Assembly (NCBI RefSeq): GCF_004363095.1
Contig: NZ_SNYO01000001.1
Coordinates: 372,001-436,000, forward strand
Length of the DNA: 64,000 nucleotides
Reading direction: 5' to 3'
Source: Actinomycetospora succinea
GTDB lineage: Bacteria; Actinomycetota; Actinomycetes; Mycobacteriales; Pseudonocardiaceae
Every line of letters begins with the position of its first letter. Positions within the stretch are counted from its first letter, which is position 1. Under the pieces are notes generated by a model, which was not told where the DNA came from, did no database searches, and saw only the letters and a list, made by a program, of their open reading frames with translations. The translations under genes were made by a program, and so were the position numbers. Positions 44,290 through 52,124 of the stretch are shown one piece after another.

Positions 44290-45042
44290 TCAGCGGCTCC
44301 GCGCCAGCGCCGCGTCGACGGCCTGCTGGAAGGCGGCCAGCGGCTGCGCCCCGAAGATCAGCCGATCGCCGATGACGAAGCTGGGCACGCCGCCGACCCC
44401 GAGCCGGGAGCCGAGCTGCTGGTCGTCCGCGACGTCCCGGGCGATCCGGGGGTCGGCGTAGTCGCGCGCGAACCGCGGCACGTCCAGGCCGAGCCGGCCG
44501 GCCAGGGCGACCAGGGAGGCGTCGGTGACCTCGCCACGGTTCTCCGGCGCCTGGTCGCGGTAGAGGGCGGCGTGGACGTCCCAGAACCGGCCCTGGCGTC
44601 CCGCCGCGCGCGCGGCCCGGGCCTCGAGTACCGACTCGGGGCCGAGATACGCGAAGTTGTGCCACTCGATGCGCACCTGCCCGCTGTCCACGTACTGGCG
44701 CAACAGGGCCGGTTCGGTGGTCGTCGCGTAGAGACGGCAGAACGGGCACTGGAAGTCGCCCCACTCGGACACCACGACAGGGGCATCCGGGCGGCCCAGG
44801 GCCAGCGGGTCGCCCGGCGTCCGGCGGGCCACGGCCAGCCTGGCCGCGGCGGTGGGGTCCCCGACCGCGCCGACCTCTCCGGGCGGGGGGCCGTCGGTCG
44901 CGTCGGAGTCCACCGCGACAATCGCCAGCACCGCGAGCACCAGCAGGGCGAGTACGGCCCCGCTCACAACCCGCCTGCGGCGCGGGTCAGGGTCCCGTCG
45001 GTCGCCGACCTCCGTCTCCGATGGTGACGCATGAGATCTCAT
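44290..45042 (-). CDS. DsbA-like membrane-anchored thiol oxidoreductase
   Basis: 250 residues: cytosolic basic start, one membrane helix (about 26-45), then a thioredoxin/DsbA domain with active site CPFC in EWGDFQCPFCRLY and cis-Pro loop VGGVPSFVI. Extracellular disulfide exchange. Operonic with ccdA; together they could service the Cys-containing exported proteins of this island. Confidence 0.85.
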   Translation of the reverse strand: MRSHASPSETEVGDRRDPDPRRRRVVSGAVLALLVLAVLAIVAVDSDATDGPPPGEVGAVGDPTAAARLAVARRTPGDPLALGRPDAPVVVSEWGDFQCPFCRLYATTTEPALLRQYVDSGQVRIEWHNFAYLGPESVLEARAARAAGRQGRFWDVHAALYRDQAPENRGEVTDASLVALAGRLGLDVPRFARDYADPRIARDVADDQQLGSRLGVGGVPSFVIGDRLIFGAQPLAAFQQAVDAALARSR

Positions 45043-45373
45043 GACCGCTGGTTCGCAGGCGCGCCGCCCCGCGTTCGGGCCCGCCCGCGATCAACCCATT
45101 CGGCCGCCATGAGGGCGGTGTCCGCCGTGGACCACCGCGCGAACGTCCTCGACGGTCCGCGTGATCGAGTTCTGGCCGCCGACCGCACGTCGTCCCTGAG
45201 ACGCGCACGGCTTCTTCAGCGAACACCCGCAACCCGATACAGCGGCGTTCGGGTCATTCGTCACCAACGTGCGGACCTCGACGATACAACGCATGGACCA
45301 GCAACTCGTCCCACGCCCGTCCCACGCGCACCGGAACCACCGCCGACGTGGCACGTCGTCGCAGGTCAACCGT
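45043..45373. other. Right end of element 2 with left arm repeats of core C
   Basis: No gene. CGTCCCAC at 45307 and 45318 lie 69 and 58 bp before the interrupted core C (45376), the same offsets as before core B; CGCAGGTCA just before the core is also shared with the left side of B. Confidence 0.6.
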
Positions 45374-45387
45374 GGTGCCCCCGGCAG
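45374..45387. repeat. Left target-site duplication of the IS481 element
   Basis: GGTGCCCCCGGCAG, repeated at 46731-46744. It is also the left end of attachment core C, so the insertion split the core. Confidence 0.75.
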
Positions 45388-46729
45388 TGTGCTGTTTCAG
45401 GACATAGGCATGGCGTGTCTCAGGACATCGGCATAGCTGTGATGGTCCTGCTGCGGGGTGTCGAAGGCCCGGTTGGTGATCACAGCGGTGGTGGTGGAGG
45501 GCCGCTCGCAGAGCGATGTGGCCCGCGCCTACGGGGTGTCCCAGCCGTGGGTGTCGAGGCTGGTGGCCCGCTACCGCGCCGAGGGCGAGACGGCGTTCAC
45601 CCCGCGCTCGCGGCGCCCGACCCGCTCACCGTCGGCCACATCGGCCGGGGTGGTGGAGCTGGTGCTGCGGCTGCGCAAGCAGCTCGCCGAGCAGGGTCTC
45701 GACGCCGGCCCGCACACCATCGTCTGGCACCTCCACGAGCACCACCACCAGCAGCTCGCCTCGGTGTCGGAGGTGCCGTCGGTCAGCACGGTGTGGCGGA
45801 TCTTGGCCCGGCACCGGCAGATCATCCCGGCCCCGGCCAAGCGGCCCCGCTCCTCCTACACCCGCTTCCAGGCCGAGCTGCCCAACCAGATGTGGCAGAC
45901 CGACTTCACGCACTACCGCCTCGACACCGGCCGTGGCGTTCGCGGTCTCGGCACCGACGTGGAGGTGCTGAACATCCTCGACGACCACTCCCGCTACCTG
46001 CTGGCCTCGGTGGCCGCGCCCCGGGTCACCGGCACGCTGGTCGTCGAGGTGTTCCGGGCCGCGGTCACCGCGCACGGCGCCCCGGCCAGCGTGCTGTCGG
46101 ACAACGGGATGGTGTTCACCACCCGCTTCGCCGGCGGCCGGGCCCGCGCCAAGACCCGCAACGGGTTCGAGACCGAGCTCGCCCGCCACGGGATCGAGCA
46201 GAAGAACTCCAAGCCCAATCACCCGCAGACCTGCGGGAAGGTCGAACGACTGCACCAGACCCAGAAACGCTGGCTCGCGGCCCGATCAGTCCAGCCCGCC
46301 ACGATCGCCGAGCTCCAAGTCCTGCTCGAGCAGTTCGCCGCCGAGTACAACACCCGCCGGCCGCACCGCTCCCTGGCCCGGCGCACCCCGCTCGCGGCCT
46401 ACCTCGCCCGCCCCAAGGCCGCCCCCAGCGGCGACGCTTCACCCGCCGATGTCCGGGTCCGCCGCGACCGCGTCGACACCTCAGGAGTGGTCACCCTGCG
46501 ATATGACGGGCGGCTGCACCACATCGGCATCGGGCGGGCCCACGCCCGAACCCACATCCTGCTGCTCGTTGCGGACCGCGACATCCGCATCGTCAACGCC
46601 ACCACCGGCCAGCTGATCCGCGAGCTCGTCCTCGACCCCACCCGCGACTACCAACCAACCCGCCCCGGAACGCAGGAAACCCCGAACCCATGAGGGTTCG
46701 GGGCTATGCGGATGTCCTGAGACACCACA
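45388..46729 (+). mobile_element. IS481-family insertion sequence
   Basis: 1342 bp with imperfect terminal inverted repeats: left TGTGCTGTTTCAGGACAT, right (inverted) TGTGGTGTCTCAGGACAT. A second copy of the repeat (TGTCTCAGGACATCGGCAT) sits just inside the left end. A 14-bp target duplication flanks it. Encodes one transposase. Looks intact and recent. Confidence 0.87.
45458..46693 (+). CDS. IS481-family transposase
   Basis: 411 residues: N-terminal helix-turn-helix (GRSQSDVARAYGVSQPWVSR), then an rve integrase core with DDE residues in WQTDFTHY, LSDNGMVF and GKVERLHQT, and the C-terminal YNTRRPHRSL box. Complete and apparently functional. Confidence 0.92.
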   Translation: MSKARLVITAVVVEGRSQSDVARAYGVSQPWVSRLVARYRAEGETAFTPRSRRPTRSPSATSAGVVELVLRLRKQLAEQGLDAGPHTIVWHLHEHHHQQLASVSEVPSVSTVWRILARHRQIIPAPAKRPRSSYTRFQAELPNQMWQTDFTHYRLDTGRGVRGLGTDVEVLNILDDHSRYLLASVAAPRVTGTLVVEVFRAAVTAHGAPASVLSDNGMVFTTRFAGGRARAKTRNGFETELARHGIEQKNSKPNHPQTCGKVERLHQTQKRWLAARSVQPATIAELQVLLEQFAAEYNTRRPHRSLARRTPLAAYLARPKAAPSGDASPADVRVRRDRVDTSGVVTLRYDGRLHHIGIGRAHARTHILLLVADRDIRIVNATTGQLIRELVLDPTRDYQPTRPGTQETPNP

Positions 46730-46732
46730 GGG

Positions 46733-46782
46733 TGCCCCCGGCAGGATTCGAACCTGCGCACCCGCCTCCGGAGGCCGGGCGA
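46733..46782 (-). other. Attachment core C (tRNA-Arg 3'-end fragment)
   Basis: Same sequence as core A for its first 48 bases, with a single-base change after GGGC. Its left 12 bases are duplicated at 45376 by the IS insertion. Right arm repeats at 46870 and 46882 (offset +137/+149). No complete tRNA here; the functional tRNA-Arg gene is predicted beyond the right edge. Confidence 0.85.
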
Positions 46783-47548
46783 CCTCGTGACCGCGGGCGT
46801 TCTGCCTGGTCCTAACGGACTCGTACCGTCGCGCGGAGAGCCTGTGGCGGCTCGTCGTGGTCCCCAGTTCGTCCCACGAGCCGTCCCACGCGCCACGCGG
46901 ACGCTGGCGGGACCAACGACTCCCCAGCTGGGCGCTGTCTTCGCGGTGTCGAGCGCGGCAACAACGAGGCCGTCAGGTCATGTGAGGACCTTCCTTACGT
47001 CTTCAAGCCGGCCCTGACGGGCCGGACCGGGCGGCTCCGCGGCCGACACGCCTCTACCTTCGGCCCGGTGGCCGGCGCGGGCACGCCCGGCCACTTCCGT
47101 AGACCAGCAGCAGACGTTGAAGTCTCACCGGACGCGAGGCATCAGGGCCAAGCGGCCACGAGCAAGAACGCAGGAACCGCCTCCGGCGGTGTACAACGGC
47201 GATGCGTCGGCGCGAGCTTGACCGGCCGTCCCTCACCAGCAAGGGCCGCAAACCATCTTGCCCGGCGGCGTCACGGGCACCAGGCAGACGACCGAACAGG
47301 GCCGTTCATGATCGTTTGCTCTTACCCTTGCTGGTGAGCCTCCGACGGCCGAAGCGCCCGCGAGCGCGGTGGGGCCAAGAACGGGCCCCACCCATCACGC
47401 ACCGACACCCCGCCGTCTCCTCGGGATACACGCTATCCGTCCTGCGATGAGGACCCCTCCGGCTTTCGTTATGGTGAGCGTGATGTGCGCCGGACCCCCG
47501 CTCCTCGGCCGGCCGTCATAGAAGTTGACCGGGTCGGAGGACTTGGAG
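46783..47548. other. Gene-free stretch with integrase tail relic and inverted repeat
   Basis: About 765 bp. Holds the arm repeats (46870, 46882) and a perfect 14-bp inverted repeat CTCACCAGCAAGGG (47232-47245, inverse at 47325-47338). No intact gene. Probably the scar of a lost integrase/excisionase region. Confidence 0.5.
47232..47338. repeat. 14-bp inverted repeat pair
   Basis: CTCACCAGCAAGGG and its exact inverse 79 bp apart, near the left end of element 3. Could bracket a lost small mobile element; no TSD seen. Confidence 0.45.
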
Positions 47549-48133
47549 ATGTGGTACGAGCAGCCTGCGACCTGGATATCGTTAGCATCTCTGACGGTGG
47601 CCATTCTGTCTTTGGTAAACTCGCGAATTGGCACACGTACAGCGAACAAGTCCTATAAGCTCGCCCTCGCCCAGGATGAACGAACTTCACTGTCAATTGA
47701 CGCGTACTTGAGCGACGCCTGGTCGATCACTGGCTACGACGATGTTCGCCATGTTCTGTTATCGGTCGTCTTTACCAATAAGGCCGCCGCGGCCAACTCC
47801 ATTGTGCGAGCAGAGTTGTCCATCTCCGTAAGGGACGCCAAGAGCTTGCAAGACTACTCGATTGTCGAGCTACGGCTTCCGTCGAGTCCCTCCGATGAAG
47901 TCGTTGAGCTCGGTCCTTCTGGCTCCTACTTGGACGTACCCCTCGCCCTCGGGCCTCGTGAAGCCGTGGGGGGATTGATACCTTTCGTGGTAACAGCGTC
48001 CTTCATGGGCGGGCGGAGCATCGAGAGGCTCACGCTCGTAGCACAAGACGCACTCGGAGCTGAAGTACGGCTTCACGACATCTACCCGCGGGAGGTGAAG
48101 GGTGTCCCGGAAAAGGAAGCCAAAGAAGATTAA
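47549..48133 (+). CDS. Membrane-anchored protein, unknown
   Basis: 194 residues: one N-terminal membrane helix (about 7-25), then a mostly beta soluble domain (VRHVLLSVVFTNKAAAANSI). GC content and codon use are clearly lower than in flanking genes. ATG 47549 has GGAGG 9 bases upstream. Overlaps the next gene by 32 bp, so they are a pair. Confidence 0.65.
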   Translation: MWYEQPATWISLASLTVAILSLVNSRIGTRTANKSYKLALAQDERTSLSIDAYLSDAWSITGYDDVRHVLLSVVFTNKAAAANSIVRAELSISVRDAKSLQDYSIVELRLPSSPSDEVVELGPSGSYLDVPLALGPREAVGGLIPFVVTASFMGGRSIERLTLVAQDALGAEVRLHDIYPREVKGVPEKEAKED

Positions 48134-48725
48134 ACAGATTGCGACCCCAAAGGGTAAGAAGCTGAGTCAGCTTCGTGCTAATGTCTGGGCGTCCGAGTTG
48201 TCCCTTATCCCGATTGTTGGCGACGGCGCGATCGTGCAGCGGGGCGAGGCATGGGGCAAGCTCATACCGGTGCTTCTCATCGACTCTTCAGAGCGTCCCG
48301 ACGTTCGGGAGCTCTTTCGACTCCATTCGGACGGCATGGGCGACGTTACGTACAAGTGGCGACTTGGCTCGCGCGAGCCCTATACCGCGTTCTTGACTCT
48401 CTCATTTGAGAGGCCGGTGAGGTGTTCCTTTACCTTGGAGTTGCCAGTGAACAAGTATGGAGGCTTAACCGATATCGCTGTAGCGAACGAACTCGTGTCC
48501 CTGCAGTCAGCGAAGGCGGGCGATCGGCTTTCAGATAAGCCGAATGAAGATCGGATTGTTGTTCAGGTTGGAAGCGACACTTTCCGCGCAATGTGGTATG
48601 ACTATTACGAAAAGGCTACGATCTCGCGCTTCTTAGCGCGAGGGTTCGATCGCTCCGCGTCGAAAAAGTCCGCTAACGCTGCCATTGAACAGCATAGAAT
48701 CCTCAACAATATCCGCTTCTCGTGA
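48102..48725 (+). CDS. Unknown protein paired with membrane partner
   Basis: 207 residues, very basic start (MSRKRKPKKIKQIATPKGKK), then beta-rich (IPIVGDGAIVQRGEAWGKLI; FTLELPVNKYGG) and a helical end. Not recognised. GTG 48102 has GGAGG 6 bases upstream. AT-richer than the host genes; with 47549 it forms a transferred two-gene cassette. Confidence 0.62.
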   Translation: MSRKRKPKKIKQIATPKGKKLSQLRANVWASELSLIPIVGDGAIVQRGEAWGKLIPVLLIDSSERPDVRELFRLHSDGMGDVTYKWRLGSREPYTAFLTLSFERPVRCSFTLELPVNKYGGLTDIAVANELVSLQSAKAGDRLSDKPNEDRIVVQVGSDTFRAMWYDYYEKATISRFLARGFDRSASKKSANAAIEQHRILNNIRFS

Positions 48726-48817
48726 CCGGGTAGTCGACTAAGATCGGGCTTGCTATCTCCTGATACCGTCGCGGTACCAACCAGACGCGGGCTACTTGAC
48801 GCCAAGGATTGACATCG

Positions 48818-48849
48818 AACGTCCAAACGTCCAAACGTCCAAGCGTCCA
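48818..48849. repeat. Four tandem 8-bp repeats (AACGTCCA)
   Basis: Three perfect AACGTCCA units and one AGCGTCCA, about 150 bp upstream of the gene at 48998. Could be iterons for a regulator or a slippage repeat. Confidence 0.6.
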
Positions 48850-48997
48850 CGCTGCTGGCGCCACGGGTCGTTCTCGGTCGCTCTGGCGGCGGGACCAGGA
48901 ACGTGGAGCGGATCGCCAGCCGGTGGGAGCAACCAGGCGGGGCCAGCCCGGCTGGTCCGGTTCGGTTCAGCGAGTGATTCGATGCGATACTCGACTC

Positions 48998-49867
48998 GTG
49001 GCCAGCTACTACTCTCAGAGACTCGGTCGGGGCCCCCTGGCGAACCCATCACTCCAGGACGTAGCGCGTGTACTGACTCTCGCAGTCAACGAAATGCAAC
49101 GGCTGGAGTATCTCCAAGAGTGGTTCGGCAAAGATTGCGTCGATAACCCAGACGATCTCGGGAAATCCGCAATGCCCCTAGTCGACTACATCGAGGTTGA
49201 AACCGGACGGCGCAACGCCTGGCCCATCGCGGAGGACTTCGGGCCAAAGCTCGCTGAAGAATTTGAACCCAGCTTACAGCCATGGGAAGACGAGCTATTC
49301 GACCTGATGGAGTTTTTCTTCCTTCACGTGTCGGCGGGCGTCACCGGCGATTTCCACAACTACAATGGGTGCGGCTGGCACTACGAGGTATTCGATCCAG
49401 GTCCAGCTCGACAGAGATTTCGGGATCGACTGAATCGAACACTGTCAAGCTACGGCGACGGGTTCAGATTGAGCAATGAAGGACGTGTAGAGCGAACTGC
49501 TGAAACGGGTTTAGACGAACTGCTGGACACACCCATCAGAACCAAAGACCCCGCGATCGCCGAGCGAGTGGCGGGTGCAGTCGCACTTTTCCGGAACAGG
49601 AACCGTTCTCCCGACGACCTGCGGAACGCGGTGAGGAACACATTCGATGCCTTAGAGAAAATGCGTCCGGAAATCAAGGTCCACATGATGAAAGGGGACG
49701 AGGGTGCACTCTTCGAGATCGCAAACAAGTATACTGTCCGCCACCTCGACGCCAAACAACGCGGAGAATACGACTCAGCCCTTTGGCATTCCTGGATGTT
49801 CTATGTCAACCTTTCAACTATCCATCTGATGACCAGGACTATTTCGCGCGAAGACGCCCGCAGGTAG
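48998..49867 (+). CDS. Unknown helical protein, abortive-infection-like
   Basis: 289 residues, helical, low-GC codon use. The order of segments (helical start, RFRDRLNRTLSSYGDGFRLS beta hairpin, then LRNAVRNTFDALEKM and IANKYTVRHLDAKQRGEYDS, final WHSWMFYVNLSTIHLM) resembles AbiJ/Abi-like proteins of defence loci; this is an eye-level resemblance, not a search. GTG 48998 has a weak ribosome-binding site. Confidence 0.6.
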   Translation: MASYYSQRLGRGPLANPSLQDVARVLTLAVNEMQRLEYLQEWFGKDCVDNPDDLGKSAMPLVDYIEVETGRRNAWPIAEDFGPKLAEEFEPSLQPWEDELFDLMEFFFLHVSAGVTGDFHNYNGCGWHYEVFDPGPARQRFRDRLNRTLSSYGDGFRLSNEGRVERTAETGLDELLDTPIRTKDPAIAERVAGAVALFRNRNRSPDDLRNAVRNTFDALEKMRPEIKVHMMKGDEGALFEIANKYTVRHLDAKQRGEYDSALWHSWMFYVNLSTIHLMTRTISREDARR

Positions 49868-49918
49868 GGGGTGCGCGCTCCGATCAGTCATAACCGTACG
49901 AAGTACGGGGCGAGTTCG

Positions 49919-50827
49919 TCAGTCGTTGCCATAGTCGGGCTCATCGTCGTAGCCCGTGTAGCGATCCTCGAGAGTCTCCTGCTCCTCGATCACCCACGAC
50001 TGGTCCATCCCCGCCGAACCGATCTCGACGGCTCCGTGAAGAGCCAACAAGCAGACCGTGCAGTCAAATTCTTGTGCAACGACGCGGTAATTACGGATCA
50101 CGGCGTCGTCATCGAGGATCACTCGACCCGCGCGGATAGCCTCGCCCAGCATGACAGCTGGCTCGCCGCAGGCCCGACAGGTGTACCGGCTCGCAGTCAG
50201 CTGTGATCCAGCCGGCGGGAGAAAGAAGGCGCGCCTGCGGTTGGCCTTTTCGCTATCTGTCAAACCTTCATAGAGATGACGGGCGCGATTAATTCTCTGC
50301 TCGACCTCGGCCTTGATCTTCTTATCTTCGGCGTCGACCAACCCACTCGCGTACTTGATGAAATCGTCAGACAAGTAGTCTGTCACGTCTTCAGCGAAAA
50401 AGGAAGCCACGCGCTCCACCACGCGAAGAAACTTCGGGACCCATTCCGACGCGGGCAGCCGATCGATTGGGGATTCAGAGTTGTGTAGCTCACTGTTTCT
50501 GAGGTTTACTATAAATCTCGCGGATTCTCGATCCTCGACAGTGAACCCGGGCACAACTGCAACCAATCGTTCAAGCACAGTGCCCACGCCCACCGACTGT
50601 GCTCGACCATTCTTAGTTGGGGTGAATCCGGCGGCATGTAGTACGCTGTAGCCCTCACCCGAGTTGGGGTCAGCGAGCAGCACTGGGTTTGCCTTCGCGA
50701 GAGGTGCACGCAGCAGAAACTCGACTCCTAGCGCACACCAGAGAAAGGTCGCCAGCTGGTCGTCGTCGGTCTCGGCTTTCGCGAAGTATCGTCGAGCCTT
50801 AGTTCGGAAATCGCTTTCACTCCACAT
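49919..50827 (-). CDS. HEPN-motif protein with C-terminal zinc ribbon
   Basis: 302 residues. N-terminal helical part carries NLRNSELHN: Arg110-Asn-x3-His115 fits the HEPN ribonuclease motif R-phi-x3-H. The C-terminal part has a four-Cys zinc ribbon (Cys217/220 in CRAC, Cys256/259 in CTVC) and an acidic tail. HEPN RNases are typical toxins and antiviral effectors. Start ATG 50827 (GGAAGG upstream) overlaps the end of the oxygenase gene by 11 bp, so the two are co-translated. No known family name. Confidence 0.65.
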   Translation of the reverse strand: MWSESDFRTKARRYFAKAETDDDQLATFLWCALGVEFLLRAPLAKANPVLLADPNSGEGYSVLHAAGFTPTKNGRAQSVGVGTVLERLVAVVPGFTVEDRESARFIVNLRNSELHNSESPIDRLPASEWVPKFLRVVERVASFFAEDVTDYLSDDFIKYASGLVDAEDKKIKAEVEQRINRARHLYEGLTDSEKANRRRAFFLPPAGSQLTASRYTCRACGEPAVMLGEAIRAGRVILDDDAVIRNYRVVAQEFDCTVCLLALHGAVEIGSAGMDQSWVIEEQETLEDRYTGYDDEPDYGND

Positions 50828-51467
50828 TCGACACCAACCTTCCATACATGCGATACAATCTCCGGTTTAGGCCGCTAGCGCGCACTGTGCTCCGCCGATG
50901 AAGGAGCCGCCAGTTGTCGATTAGGACTAGTCGTCTATGCTTCCAGGCCAACTCGTAGGTGGACTTTATAGAGGCGACCTCCTCGGCGAGTCCCGCATCG
51001 CCGGATACGATCTCGAAACGAGGGTCCCAGCGCCAGCGACGCACGCCGTCGACAGTCTCGGAGGCTCGCAAGATGCTGCTCCGCCATCCCGGGAGTGCAC
51101 CACGGACCAGCGTGCCCTTAAGTATATCTCGGACATGTGCGCACCCTTTGATATCGAGAAGGCCAGTCGAGGCGCATGAATCTGGGACCTCCAGGGCCAA
51201 CATTCCGAGCAGCCTGGGAGGACGCTTCGAGATTGCACCGTCGGAATGCCAGGGAAAAGGTTCAAGCCCGTGTATTCCCGATAAAGACGAGTTGGCTGAC
51301 TGAGCGGTTGTCGTCGGGCGTATCACATCACCGGCGGAGACGCCCCCGTCACTCATCTTGGTGATGGTTTCTCGCATAGCTGCGACACTTACGCCGTCAA
51401 TAACTACAAAACCTTGCTCGAGAAGTTCGTCTCTCAGAGCCTTACGCGAGGGCAGGGTAGAGGCCAT
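50817..51467 (-). CDS. TauD-like Fe(II)/2-oxoglutarate dioxygenase
   Basis: 216 residues. FPWHSDGAI supplies His74 and Asp76, LIDNWRLLHRRS the distal His190, and NRRLYRMYGR the Arg that binds 2-oxoglutarate: the full facial triad of clavaminate-synthase/TauD-type enzymes. Shorter than TauD. First gene of a pair with the HEPN-motif protein. Substrate unknown; could be a small molecule, nucleotide or protein. Confidence 0.7.
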   Translation of the reverse strand: MASTLPSRKALRDELLEQGFVVIDGVSVAAMRETITKMSDGGVSAGDVIRPTTTAQSANSSLSGIHGLEPFPWHSDGAISKRPPRLLGMLALEVPDSCASTGLLDIKGCAHVRDILKGTLVRGALPGWRSSILRASETVDGVRRWRWDPRFEIVSGDAGLAEEVASIKSTYELAWKHRRLVLIDNWRLLHRRSTVRASGLNRRLYRMYGRLVSNVE

Positions 51468-52124
51468 CGGATCGCATCTCCTGCATTGAGCTTCTTTGTC
51501 TCAACTTCCGCCTTAGCGTAACTCTACTGCCTTCGCGGTTATCAAGGTCTCCGGGTCCGGGTCCGGGTCCGGGTCCGGGTCCGGGTCCGGGTCCGGGTCT
51601 TGGACCTGGACGCGGACCCATGCGATGTCGAACGTGACGAGGGGGAGCTGACCGAGACCGTGGGCGCAACTCAAACGACGTCATCGACTCCTCGGCGCCT
51701 CCAAGCGCCAACTTGGACTCCGACGGACGCAGGTGGTGTAGCGAGAGCCGAGCCGAAGAGCGTGGCTGGCGCACGGTCCTGTAGTTGCGTCGGGCTACTG
51801 ATCAAGCCCCAACGTCGGTCGTGAGTTGTCGAGGATCGGGAACAGCGCGGGAACATAGGCAGCAGACGACCCGGCGTCTCTTGCCGATCCAGCTCACTAC
51901 GAGGGAGGGCGTTGAGCAGGCCATCCGCCGTAAGATGCCGCCGGTCTGGACGACGATGCAGGCTTCACACCGAAGAGATCGTCCGGAGCCAACTCGGAGC
52001 CGAGATCGCCGCGAGGCGTTGACACCACCCGACACGCATCGCAACGACGTTGCAGGTCAAGGCGCGCACGCTGGTCCGCCCCTACCCCAGGTCGTCTGAC
52101 CATGCGCCCTTGACACGGTAGTGG
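51468..52124. other. Gene-free stretch with hexanucleotide repeat
   Basis: 657 bp without a credible gene; contains eight CCGGGT units at 51551-51598. Separates the HEPN pair from the pentapeptide-repeat gene. Confidence 0.5.
51551..51598. repeat. Eight perfect CCGGGT hexanucleotides
   Basis: A 48-bp perfect microsatellite in the leader region upstream of the oxygenase/HEPN pair (about 85 bp before its start codon). Could vary in length and modulate promoter spacing. Confidence 0.8.

Larger units (their letters stand above)
23337..46732. mobile_element. Integrated element 2 (lipid, envelope and stress cargo)
   Basis: About 23 kb (including a 1.3-kb IS) between cores B and C. It has no integrase, replication or transfer gene; an integrase-tail relic with arm repeats at 23474 and 23486 sits right of core B. 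Cargo is metabolic, envelope and regulatory, several genes decayed. Extent rests on the att copies. Confidence 0.55.

Noticed and set aside
45091..45369. Minus-strand 92-residue frame left of core C
   Set aside because: Contains the arm repeats and looks non-coding; equivalent frame left of core B does not match in sequence.
48818..48849. CRISPR-like array
   Set aside because: Units are 8 bp and directly tandem with no spacers.
51551..51598. CRISPR or coding Pro-Gly repeat
   Set aside because: Simple hexamer run with no spacers; the frame through it has no credible gene around it.
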